Positions 35,143 to 43,190 of a stretch of 64,000 nt of DNA are shown here, piece by piece. The notes under the pieces were generated by a model. It was given only the letters and a program-made list of their open reading frames with translations. It did no database searches and was not told the origin of the DNA. This DNA is from an uncultured Litoreibacter sp. (GTDB taxonomy: Bacteria > Pseudomonadota > Alphaproteobacteria > Rhodobacterales > Rhodobacteraceae). The translations under genes were made by a program, and so were the position numbers. Where the stretch lies: assembly GCA_947504205.1 (NCBI GenBank), contig CANNGL010000002.1, forward strand, positions 310,001-374,000. The letters are read 5' to 3'. Each line of letters opens with the position of its first letter. Positions within the stretch are counted from its first letter, which is position 1.

Positions 35143-35663
35143 GACCAGTACGCTGCAGCGGAGGGCACGCGCCCGTATTCGAGATAAAAATCGTCCAGTT
35201 GTGGCGGGGCTACCCCGGCATCTTGCAGTTGAACATGCGCCTGTCCGCGATGATGGATTTGATGCTGTGTCAGATGCAGAAGAACTGCTGCGACCTGTTC
35301 TTCGGTCGTCCCGTCCTGACGCTCTGTCATACAGATTGCACTCAGTTTTTCCTCATCAAGGTCAGAGCAGAAGGTCGCAAGGCGCATATCGGCATCGGCC
35401 TGCGCGCTGGCAAGCGCGGCGGGGTCAGTGATCTCCGCTCGGTTGTAGACCGAACGGCCTTTCCCGCCCCCTTCGAGAGCATCGATGTAATAAAGATCAA
35501 CCTCGTAGATGTGATTCAACGTACTTTGCAACGATGGGAAGAACCCGGGGCGCGGAGCACTGAAAGCGCCATCAGGCAAGTCTTTTACAGCCCTGAACAA
35601 AGTGGCATTGGCCCAAGCGTTGTTAAGGGCCATGCGTTGCCAAGGGTTCTGCGCGGTTGTCAT
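35139..35663 (-). CDS. DinB-fold protein, candidate maleylacetoacetate isomerase
   Basis: A 174-residue four-helix protein of the DinB superfamily. The metal triad is visible as H51 (STLNHIYEVD) and H134/H138 in the TQHQIHHRGQAH motif. Some DinB-fold enzymes are thiol-dependent isomerases, for example mycothiol-dependent maleylpyruvate isomerase. The operon has homogentisate dioxygenase and a FAH-family hydrolase but no GST-zeta isomerase, so this protein may fill that step (inference). It overlaps both neighbours by 4 bp. Confidence 0.82.
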   Translation of the reverse strand: MTTAQNPWQRMALNNAWANATLFRAVKDLPDGAFSAPRPGFFPSLQSTLNHIYEVDLYYIDALEGGGKGRSVYNRAEITDPAALASAQADADMRLATFCSDLDEEKLSAICMTERQDGTTEEQVAAVLLHLTQHQIHHRGQAHVQLQDAGVAPPQLDDFYLEYGRVPSAAAYWS

Positions 35664-36610
35664 CCTTGCAACGCCTCCCACATCTCCAGATCGCGCGCAG
35701 CGGTCCAAATGCGAGGATGCCAAATACCTCGCGCTTCATCATAAGCACGGGCGACATTGAAGGGCAGGCAGTGTTCATAAATGGCGTAATCGCCGAACTT
35801 TGCATCGCAGGCCGCACGGCACGCCGCCATCGCCTCTTTCAGCGAGCCGCCGGAGACGGCCACCTTAGCGACGGACTTGTAGGTCGAATTCACGAAATCG
35901 GCGGTGTTAGCCAACGCGGCGGCGACCATCTTGTCGCCAACAAGTGCGTCACCACGACCCGGCGCGATGGCGTCGACATTGAAGCGGCGCACGGCATCGA
36001 GCGTGCCTTCCCAATCGGCGTAATGGGCATCGCCGCAATAGCAGGCGGAGTGATACTCCACGATATCCCCCGTAAACATGACGTTCTCGTCGGGCACATG
36101 GGCAACGATGTCACCAGCGGTATGGGCGCGGCCCAGATGCATAAGGTCGACACGCCGGGACCCGAGATAGACGGTCATGCGCCCCTTAAAGGTCGTCGTG
36201 GGCCAAGTCAGGCCGGGGATGCTCTCGTGCCCCTCGAAGAGACGCGGGAATCGCTGGAATTCGCTGTCCCAATCTTCTTGTCCCCGTTCCGCGACCATGC
36301 CACGTGCGGCCTCGGACATGATGATTTGCGAGGCGCCATAGGCCGAGGCACCCAACACGCGCACAGCGTGATAGTGGGTGAGGACAACATGGCTGATGGG
36401 CTTGTCGGTGACGGTCCGGATTTTCTCGACGACCATGTCGGCCAGCCGTGGGGTAGCCTGTGCATCGACAATCATGACGCTGTTATCGCCAATGATCACA
36501 CCGGTGTTGGGATCACCCTCGGCGGTGAACGCCCAGAGATCCTTGCCCACTTCCGTAAACGAGATCGTCTTTTCCGACAGGTCCCCTTGCGAGGCGAATG
36601 CTTTGCTCAT
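35660..36610 (-). CDS. MBL-fold hydrolase with a degenerate metal motif
   Basis: A 316-residue metallo-beta-lactamase-fold protein. The usual HxHxDH motif reads HYHAVR (H79, H81, then V83 and R84 in place of Asp and His), so the second metal site should be lost or changed. Later elements remain (HLGRAHTAGDIVAHVP, FTGDIVEYHS, APGRGDAL). It lies between the DinB and VOC genes with 4-bp overlaps. Its role in homogentisate breakdown is unclear; lactone or thioester cleavage is possible. Confidence 0.85.
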   Translation of the reverse strand: MSKAFASQGDLSEKTISFTEVGKDLWAFTAEGDPNTGVIIGDNSVMIVDAQATPRLADMVVEKIRTVTDKPISHVVLTHYHAVRVLGASAYGASQIIMSEAARGMVAERGQEDWDSEFQRFPRLFEGHESIPGLTWPTTTFKGRMTVYLGSRRVDLMHLGRAHTAGDIVAHVPDENVMFTGDIVEYHSACYCGDAHYADWEGTLDAVRRFNVDAIAPGRGDALVGDKMVAAALANTADFVNSTYKSVAKVAVSGGSLKEAMAACRAACDAKFGDYAIYEHCLPFNVARAYDEARGIWHPRIWTAARDLEMWEALQG

Positions 36611-36960
36611 GTGTCTTCCATTATTTCTATGCGGTTGCCCGCGGGATCAGATACGAAAAACCGGCGCACCGTTGGTAAGGACGTATCCCATTGCAGTGGG
36701 TGCTTCAGGGCCTGCAGGCGCTTAGCGATCAGATCGAGATCAGGGGTCAAGAATGCAGGATGGGCTTTCAGTGCCGGTTGGTGATCCTTCTCAACACCCA
36801 AATGCACATTGGTGGATCCGTGGGTCAGCCAAAGGCCACCCCTGCCCTGCAGTTCCTGGGGTTTTTCGACTTCGTCAAACCCTAGACCTTCGATCCAGAA
36901 TGGCCGTTGCGCCTCCTCGCTTTCGGGAGGGATAGCGAGTTGCACGTGATCGATCTTCAT
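36607..36960 (-). CDS. VOC family (glyoxalase-like) protein
   Basis: A 117-residue single-module VOC protein (MKIDHVQLAIPPESEEAQRPFW start; WLTHGSTNVHLGVE and FFVSDPAGNRIEIME at the expected places). The His and Glu positions of a metal site are present (H5, about H58, about E113). It is co-translated with the FAH-family gene (ATGA). It may be a dioxygenase, an isomerase or a binding protein; the sequence does not decide. Confidence 0.85.
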   Translation of the reverse strand: MKIDHVQLAIPPESEEAQRPFWIEGLGFDEVEKPQELQGRGGLWLTHGSTNVHLGVEKDHQPALKAHPAFLTPDLDLIAKRLQALKHPLQWDTSLPTVRRFFVSDPAGNRIEIMEDT

Positions 36961-37910
36961 CTTGCTTCCACCTTTTGGGAAATCTTCCCGAAAATATCCT
37001 GGCCGTCGGCATCTTCCATCCAGATTTTCACAAAATCACCATCCTGGAGGAACGGCGTTTTCGGGCTGCCCAGGGTAATCGTCTCGACCATGCGCTGCTC
37101 TGCGATACAGGAATAGCCGACGCCGCCCTGTTCTACCGGTTTGCCGGGCCCGCCTTCGAGCTTGTTGGAGATCGTTCCAGAGCCGATCACAGTGCCGGCA
37201 GGCAGATCACGGGTTTTGGCCGCGTGCGAAATCAGATCCCCAAAGTCGAAGGTCATATCAATGCCTGCATCTGCCCGACCAAACGGCGCACCGTTCAAGT
37301 CGACATTCAACTGGCCCTTCAATCTGCGCCCGTTCCATCCCGGCAGGCCATCAGGAGTCACGGCCACGGGAGAACAGGAGGATATAGGTTTGGAATTGAC
37401 GAAGCCGAACCCTTTGGACAATTCCGGTGGAATAAGGTTCCTCAGCGATATGTCATTCAGAAGCATGACATATCTGATGTGAGATGCCGCCTCTTTGGGG
37501 GCACAACCTTGTGGCACCGCGCCGGTTATCACCGCAATCTCGGCCTCGAAATCAATACCCCAGCTTTCCTCCCCACGAATGGGCGTTTGCGAGCCCGCAA
37601 AGACGGAGAGGCCCTGATACATCAGGGGGTCTGTCCAGAAGCTTTGCGGCATCTCTGCACCGCGGGCTTTGCGCACCAGTTCGACATGATTCACGTAGGC
37701 TGAGCCGTCCAGAAACTGATAACTGCGTGGCAATGGCGCGGCGCAATTCATCGGCTCGAACGGCAGTTCCATCCCTGTCGCGCTCAGCCGGTCGCGATCC
37801 AAGGCGATTTGCAAGGTCGTGTCGGTGCCAAGACGATAAGTCTTGAGATCATCGGAGACGGTAACAAGCCGCCCATCGGGACCACCTTGTTCAAGCGTTG
37901 CTATCTTCAT
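36957..37910 (-). CDS. fumarylacetoacetate hydrolase family protein
   Basis: A 317-residue FAH-superfamily enzyme. Metal ligands appear in the IDFEAEIAVITG segment and DISLRN; the C-terminal GTVIGSGTISNK is typical. It is shorter than classic FAH (about 420 residues) but close to the FAH-family proteins used in bacterial tyrosine breakdown. In this operon it most likely cleaves fumarylacetoacetate (or the maleyl isomer) to fumarate and acetoacetate. Overlaps both neighbours by 4 bp. Confidence 0.88.
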   Translation of the reverse strand: MKIATLEQGGPDGRLVTVSDDLKTYRLGTDTTLQIALDRDRLSATGMELPFEPMNCAAPLPRSYQFLDGSAYVNHVELVRKARGAEMPQSFWTDPLMYQGLSVFAGSQTPIRGEESWGIDFEAEIAVITGAVPQGCAPKEAASHIRYVMLLNDISLRNLIPPELSKGFGFVNSKPISSCSPVAVTPDGLPGWNGRRLKGQLNVDLNGAPFGRADAGIDMTFDFGDLISHAAKTRDLPAGTVIGSGTISNKLEGGPGKPVEQGGVGYSCIAEQRMVETITLGSPKTPFLQDGDFVKIWMEDADGQDIFGKISQKVEAR

Positions 37911-38764
37911 TTATCTCGCTCAACTGAAAGGCCATCCATGCCCAGCGTGACAGGCACCGATGACGTGAGTTTCGAAACTGCATTTTTCCATTCTGCCGGG
38001 CCGTGGCCAGGTATGTCGATGGGCACCAGATGATTGAGCAAAAGCTGGCCGACATTTGCGCTTTCAGCCAGTTGAACAGCTTGTTCCAGAGGGGTGTGAC
38101 TGTTGAGAAGATGCGTCTTCAAGCGCTCCGCGTTGCCGGTCCGCGCGCAAAGGGCATCGACGCCTTCCATCAGCATGGCCTCGTGGATCAAAATGTCAGC
38201 TCCCCGAGCAAAGTCAGCTAGCGGCGAGAAGTAGGCCGTGTCCGAACCAAAGACCACCGACCATCCCGGGGTATCGAAACGCAGCGCGAAACAATCCGTC
38301 ACGGGGGGATGCTCGACCCGTAACGCAGAGACGGAAACCCCGCTGACGTCGAGTGTTCCTGGGCCAAACTCATGGCACGTGACCAGCTTCCGCAGATCGG
38401 GGCGGCCTTCATCTGCGACACGCAAATTGATGTCGAATTCCATCGCTTTGACGAAGGACGCCCAATAGCTTGCGATGCCTTCTGGCCCCCAGATTTGCAC
38501 TGGCGTGGCCAGCCCGGAGGTCCACGCTGTGTGCAACAACGGGCCGAGTTCCAAGTAATGGTCGGAATGCAGGTGGGTGATGAAGATCAGGTCCAACTGG
38601 TTCAGCGCAAGATCGGCTTCGACCAAGGCCCGTGTCACGCCGATACCGCAGTCCACAACGATTGGACGACCTTCCATGATCAGCAGGTGCGAGGTCGGGT
38701 TGGGGCCACCTTTGCGTATGGCAGGCCCGCCTTTCGTGCCCAGCAGAACAACACGGTCAGTCAT
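37907..38764 (-). CDS. MBL-fold metal-dependent hydrolase
   Basis: A 285-residue metallo-beta-lactamase-fold protein close to the RNase Z-like/arylsulfatase group. The intact zinc motif is HLHSDH (H64, H66, D68, H69), with FGSDTAYF and LLLNHLVP later. Start at 38764 (MTDRVVLLGTKGGPAIRKGG) follows hmgA by 32 bp. The substrate is unknown. Its presence in a homogentisate operon suggests hydrolysis of an ester or lactone feeding the pathway. Confidence 0.88.
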   Translation of the reverse strand: MTDRVVLLGTKGGPAIRKGGPNPTSHLLIMEGRPIVVDCGIGVTRALVEADLALNQLDLIFITHLHSDHYLELGPLLHTAWTSGLATPVQIWGPEGIASYWASFVKAMEFDINLRVADEGRPDLRKLVTCHEFGPGTLDVSGVSVSALRVEHPPVTDCFALRFDTPGWSVVFGSDTAYFSPLADFARGADILIHEAMLMEGVDALCARTGNAERLKTHLLNSHTPLEQAVQLAESANVGQLLLNHLVPIDIPGHGPAEWKNAVSKLTSSVPVTLGMDGLSVERDK

Positions 38765-38796
38765 GTTTGGCCCTCCCCGCCATTGCTGGGACACTC

Positions 38797-40155
38797 TTAT
38801 TTTGTTCCGGGAGTGCCGTCGAATTTCTTCTCCAGCCCATCCCAGCAGTCAATGTAGTCATCTTGCAAGGGAGCTTCCTTGGCGGCGAATTCGGTCAGGT
38901 GTTGCGGAAAACGTGTCTCGAACATGAAGGACATCGTGTTGTCCAGCTTATCAGCGCCGAGATTTGCGTTTGAGGCCCCCTCAAACGCAGGACCATCGGG
39001 GCCGTGGGGCAGCATCATGTTATGCAGCGACATGCCGCCCGGGATGAAGCCTTTGGGTTTGGCGTCGTAGATGCCGTAAATGTTGCCCATAAGCTCGGAC
39101 ATGATGTTCTTGTGATACCACGGCGGGCGGAAGGTGTTCTCTGCAACCATCCAGCGTTCCCGGAACAGCACAAAATCGATATTGGCGGTGCCTTCCACGC
39201 CCGACGGCGCTGTCAGCACGGTAAAGATCGATGGGTCCGGGTGATCAAACAAGACAGCGCCGACAGGTGAGAACGTGCGCAGGTCATATTTCACTGGCGC
39301 GTAGTTTCCATGCCAGGCGACCACATCGAGGGGCGAATGCCCGATGAAGGTTTCGTGGAACTGGCCGCACCATTTGATCACGACCCGAGATTTGGCATCA
39401 TGATCTTCAAACGCAGCAACCGGTGTTTTGAAATCGCGCGGGTTGGCCAGACAATTCGCCCCGATAGGCCCGCGTGAGGGCATGTCGAATTTCTGACCGT
39501 AGTTCTCGCAGACAAAACCGCGTGCAGGGCCCTCAAGCACCTCGACACGGTAGACAAGACCGCGGGGCAGAATAGCAATTTCCTTGGGTTCCAGATCAAT
39601 GATACCCAGTTCGGTGGCGAAACGAAGTCGTCCTTCCTGAGGCACAACCAGAAGCTCGCTATCTGCAGAGAAGAAATACTCGTCTTCCATGGATGCAGTG
39701 ATCAGATAGATGTGCGCGGCCATCCCCACTTGGGTGTTCACGTCCCCGGCGGTGGTCATCGTGCGCATCCCGGTGAGCCACGTTGTCTCTTCCTGCGCGT
39801 GAGGGACGGGATTCCAGCGATATTGCCCAAGGCTGATCACGTCATCCTTCACGTGGGGGGCCGATTTCCAATAGGGCACGTCGATCTTCTGGAAGCGTCC
39901 CGTATGATGCACAGACGGACGGATGCGGTAACACCAGGTACGCTCGTTCTGGCCACGTGGCGCCGTAAAAGCCGTGCCGGACAATTGCTCAGCATAAAGG
40001 CCATAGTTGCATTTCTGCGGGCTGTTCATGCCCTGCGGCAAGGCGTCCGGCAGGGCCTCTGTTTCAAAATCATTGCCGAAGCCCGGCATATAGCGAAGCT
40101 GCTCGTCGGCGGGGCGGGTGCTGGACATCCCGGGGGCCATTTGCGTGTGCTTCAT
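38797..40155 (-). CDS. hmgA: homogentisate 1,2-dioxygenase
   Basis: A 452-residue non-heme iron dioxygenase that opens homogentisate to maleylacetoacetate. Recognisable parts are [26 protein letters not shown] at the N-terminus, the active-site stretch [16 protein letters not shown], and the iron-ligand region [18 protein letters not shown]. Length is as expected. Start at 40155 is supported by GGAG about 10 nt upstream. First gene of the eight-gene operon, directly behind a palindromic operator. Confidence 0.97.
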   Translation of the reverse strand: MKHTQMAPGMSSTRPADEQLRYMPGFGNDFETEALPDALPQGMNSPQKCNYGLYAEQLSGTAFTAPRGQNERTWCYRIRPSVHHTGRFQKIDVPYWKSAPHVKDDVISLGQYRWNPVPHAQEETTWLTGMRTMTTAGDVNTQVGMAAHIYLITASMEDEYFFSADSELLVVPQEGRLRFATELGIIDLEPKEIAILPRGLVYRVEVLEGPARGFVCENYGQKFDMPSRGPIGANCLANPRDFKTPVAAFEDHDAKSRVVIKWCGQFHETFIGHSPLDVVAWHGNYAPVKYDLRTFSPVGAVLFDHPDPSIFTVLTAPSGVEGTANIDFVLFRERWMVAENTFRPPWYHKNIMSELMGNIYGIYDAKPKGFIPGGMSLHNMMLPHGPDGPAFEGASNANLGADKLDNTMSFMFETRFPQHLTEFAAKEAPLQDDYIDCWDGLEKKFDGTPGTK

Positions 40156-40170
40156 CTCTGCGACTCCTTT

Positions 40171-40194
40171 ATTTAGTTTCATATGTAACTAAAT
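40171..40194. promoter_or_regulatory. palindromic operator in front of hmgA
   Basis: Perfect 8-bp arms ATTTAGTT (40171-40178) and AACTAAAT (40187-40194) around a central CATATG flanked by T. It lies 16 bp before the hmgA ATG. Size and symmetry suit a dimeric MarR regulator, most simply the one encoded at 32910-33359. A repressor here would block the promoter or the ribosome-binding site. Confidence 0.6.
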
Positions 40195-40234
40195 TTACAC
40201 TCGCTGGCAACATGACGCGGCATATCCTGCCCCG

Positions 40235-42154
40235 TCAGGTGGGTTTCAGAATCTCGCTGATCCTCTCGTTCAACTCCGCTTCCCACTCGACGGCCATTTC
40301 GCGGACTTTCGCGACGTAGACCTCGTTTTCGAGTGTCGGAATGTCCGGGTCGTAGTGCTCTGCGAGGCTCACGATTGAGCGGCGGTCCACTTCATCGAAA
40401 GCCGCCTTGATCTGTTCGGCCTGACCGCGCGTGGCCCCCAGCGCTTCGAAGGCCGAACGTCCCATGCGCAGCGAGCTGTCATAGTTTTCACGAATGATAT
40501 CGCGGCAGCCCGTTGCGTAGAGGTCATAGACATGGTTCCGGTCAATGGCGCGGGCCACGACATGCACATCCGGATGGGTGTGCTGCACGTATCGGACCAA
40601 TTCGGTGATCTGTTCCTTGTCGTCGATAGCAACGACGAGGAGCTTCGCTTCGCCGATCCCTGCGGAGTGCAGAAGATCTGGCCGGGTTGCGTCGCCATAA
40701 TACGCCTGAATGCCAAACTTACCGAGCATATCGAGCTGCTTTGCGCTGTAGTCGATGACCGTTGGCTTATGTCCTGCGGATCGCAACATCCGGCTGACAA
40801 TCCCACCGACGCGCCCGTGACCAGCGATAATGATCGCGCTCTGCTCCGAAATTTCGTCATCCTCGCGCGCTTGCTCGACGTTGTAGCGTGGCGTGATCAC
40901 CCGGTCGTAGAGAATGAACAAGGCCGGCGTCAAAAGCATGGAGAGTGCAACAACCAGCAACAGCAGATCAGCAATCGGTGCAGGAATGACTGCGTTGGCG
41001 ACCGTAAAGGAAAGAAGCACGAAGCCAAATTCACCGGCTTGCGCCAAGCCCAACGCGAAGAGCCATTTATCAGAGCCCTCCACTTTGAAGAGCTTTGCCA
41101 ACAGCAAAAGCACAAGCGTTTTTATCAACATCAGGCCGATGGTCAGGCCGACGATCATCGCCAGATTGTCAAACAAAAGGCCGAAATTGATCCCCGCGCC
41201 CACTGTCATAAAGAACAGTCCCAGCAGCAAGCCTTTGAAAGGATCGATGTCGGACTCCAGCTCGTGCCGGTATTCGCTATTGGCCAGAACGACCCCGGCC
41301 AGGAATGTTCCCAAAGCCGGTGAAAGCCCGACAAGTGACATCAGGAGAGCAATACCAACCACCATCATGAGTGCTGTTGCGGTGAACAGTTCGCGAAGCT
41401 CGGCGGCTGCGATGAAGCGGAATATCGGACCTGTCAGAAAGTTGCCGCCAAGCACCACCGCAGCTATCGCGCCAATTGTGACCACTGTGGTTTGCCAGCC
41501 GTTCAGGCCATCCACCAAGCTCATTTGTGGTCCGTGATCCGCCCCTTCCGCGCTGTGCTCGTCAGCATGTCCCGTCGCCGCTTCGGAATGGGAAGCCGCT
41601 TCACCGTGGGATGCGACATCGCTGGCGACATCGGCCAATTCGGGGATGGCCAGCAGCGGAATAAGCGCTAACATCGGGATCACTGCAATGTCCTGAAACA
41701 ACAGGACCGAGAAACTCGATTGCCCGCCATCACATTTCATCAGACCCTTTTCGTTAAGGGTTTGCAGTACGATCGCTGTTGAAGACAGTGCAAGGACCAG
41801 ACCGATTGCCAAAGCGATGGTCCAGGGTTGTCCGAACAGCATGGCGGCCGCCATTGCCAACAGCGTTGTCAGCGCAACTTGCCCTCCACCCAGTCCGAGC
41901 AAGCGCGCGCGCATGGACCACAGCATGCGGGGTTCAAGTTCCAACCCCACCAGAAACAACATCATTACGACGCCGAATTCTGCAAAATGCTGAATGGAGA
42001 TCACGTCCACTTGCAACAGAGCGAGAACAGGGCTGATCACGATCCCGGCGATCAGGTAGCCCAGAACAGAACCCAGCCCCAAGCGCGAAGCAATCGGAAC
42101 TGAGACCACGCCTGCGATCAGAAAAATGAAAGCAAGCAACAAGAAATCGGTCAT
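40235..42154 (-). CDS. CPA2-type cation:proton antiporter with RCK domain (KefB-like)
   Basis: A 639-residue protein: about 12 membrane helices (1-415) form a Na/H-exchanger-like transporter, followed by a TrkA-N/RCK nucleotide-binding domain (about 430-555; IIAGHGRVGGIVSRML). This is the KefB/KefC/YbaL architecture for K+/H+ exchange. Odd: a hydrophilic insert at about 175-212 with five histidines and many Glu/Asp lies between two membrane helices. It is transcribed alone and ends close to the hmgA promoter. Confidence 0.9.
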   Translation of the reverse strand: MTDFLLLAFIFLIAGVVSVPIASRLGLGSVLGYLIAGIVISPVLALLQVDVISIQHFAEFGVVMMLFLVGLELEPRMLWSMRARLLGLGGGQVALTTLLAMAAAMLFGQPWTIALAIGLVLALSSTAIVLQTLNEKGLMKCDGGQSSFSVLLFQDIAVIPMLALIPLLAIPELADVASDVASHGEAASHSEAATGHADEHSAEGADHGPQMSLVDGLNGWQTTVVTIGAIAAVVLGGNFLTGPIFRFIAAAELRELFTATALMMVVGIALLMSLVGLSPALGTFLAGVVLANSEYRHELESDIDPFKGLLLGLFFMTVGAGINFGLLFDNLAMIVGLTIGLMLIKTLVLLLLAKLFKVEGSDKWLFALGLAQAGEFGFVLLSFTVANAVIPAPIADLLLLVVALSMLLTPALFILYDRVITPRYNVEQAREDDEISEQSAIIIAGHGRVGGIVSRMLRSAGHKPTVIDYSAKQLDMLGKFGIQAYYGDATRPDLLHSAGIGEAKLLVVAIDDKEQITELVRYVQHTHPDVHVVARAIDRNHVYDLYATGCRDIIRENYDSSLRMGRSAFEALGATRGQAEQIKAAFDEVDRRSIVSLAEHYDPDIPTLENEVYVAKVREMAVEWEAELNERISEILKPT

Positions 42155-42312
42155 ACATGGCCCCCCGGTCCAGTCAGTCGTGTATGCCTTTGGACAGGCT
42201 AACTTAAGATGGTCAGTCTAATCGGTGTGCTGGTTTTGGCCAGCATGATAATTTCGCAGTTCAATTCCGCTGCCACAGGAACTCGTTGACAAATCATGGA
42301 GCCCCTCCATAA

Positions 42313-42329
42313 CATTTGCATACTAATGA
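42313..42329. promoter_or_regulatory. operator-like 17-mer before the molybdenum hydroxylase operon
   Basis: The complement reads TCATTAGTATGCAAATG. The same word with one change (TCATTAGTATGCACATG) occurs at 51099-51115, before the enamidase-like gene. Here it lies 24 bp before the first ATG of the operon that includes the MarR gene. A shared word at both control regions points to one regulator. Confidence 0.6.
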
Positions 42330-42353
42330 ATTTTGCAGCGAGGAATCGCCGTG

Positions 42354-43190
42354 ATGGCGGATTATTTCCAGCCCGGAAATCTCGATGAGGCCTTGACCGT
42401 TATGCAGTCTCGCCCAGTGACGATTGTCGCCGGGGGCACTGATTATTTTCCGGCACGCGGCCATAGCCCGGTGCAACAGGACATCCTTGATGTGACCCGG
42501 ATTCAGGGCTTGCGTGACATATCACTGACCGCAGACGGAGATGTGCGTATTGGTGCGGCGGCGACATGGTCTGACGTCGTGAATGCTGATCTTCCGCCGT
42601 GCTTTGATGGGCTGAAGGCTGCGGGGCGAGAAGTTGGTAGCATTCAAATCCAGAACGCCGGAACCATTGCCGGTAATATGTGCAACGCGTCACCTGCGGC
42701 AGATGGTGTGCCACCTTTACTGACGCTGGATGCCGAAATTGAGCTTGCAGGACCGAATGGGCGACGGATGCTGCCTTTGTCGCAATTCATTCTTGGCCCA
42801 CGTCAAACCGCCCTTACGGAGGAAGAGTTGGTCGTCGCATTTCACATCCCGGCCCTCCGTCGCGATGTGCGAGGCGCATTTACCAAAATCGGCGCCCGCA
42901 AGTATCTGGTGATTTCCATTACCATGACGGCTGTTTGCATTGGTCTTGGACCAGATAAGCGGATCGATTTCGCCCGCGTCGCCGTTGGAGCGTGTTCGCC
43001 TGTGGCACTGCGGCTGACGGAGCTTGAGCATGCGCTTATCGGGCAGCGTCCAGACGCAGTTGAGATATCTGAGGCGCATTTGTCGTCCTTAGCTCCGATC
43101 TCGGACATTCGTGCAGATGCGGTCTATCGGCGCGAAGCCGTGGCCCATCAAATAAAACGCGCTATCGCGGCGGCTTCTGACAATGGATAA
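42354..43190 (+). CDS. molybdenum hydroxylase FAD-binding subunit
   Basis: A 278-residue CoxM/XdhB-type flavoprotein. The FAD pyrophosphate loops are VAGGTDYFPARG (about 30-41) and QNAGTIAGNMCNASPAAD (about 100-117), and a CO-dehydrogenase flavoprotein C-terminal domain covers about 175-275. It passes electrons from the 2Fe-2S centres of the partner subunit to an acceptor. The start at 42354 has GAGGA about 9 nt upstream. It overlaps the next gene by 8 bp. Confidence 0.93.
   Translation: MADYFQPGNLDEALTVMQSRPVTIVAGGTDYFPARGHSPVQQDILDVTRIQGLRDISLTADGDVRIGAAATWSDVVNADLPPCFDGLKAAGREVGSIQIQNAGTIAGNMCNASPAADGVPPLLTLDAEIELAGPNGRRMLPLSQFILGPRQTALTEEELVVAFHIPALRRDVRGAFTKIGARKYLVISITMTAVCIGLGPDKRIDFARVAVGACSPVALRLTELEHALIGQRPDAVEISEAHLSSLAPISDIRADAVYRREAVAHQIKRAIAAASDNG

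Noticed and set aside
40532-41537. Long plus-strand frames opposite the antiporter gene
   Set aside because: Low-complexity Gln/His/Lys translation typical of antisense to membrane protein genes.
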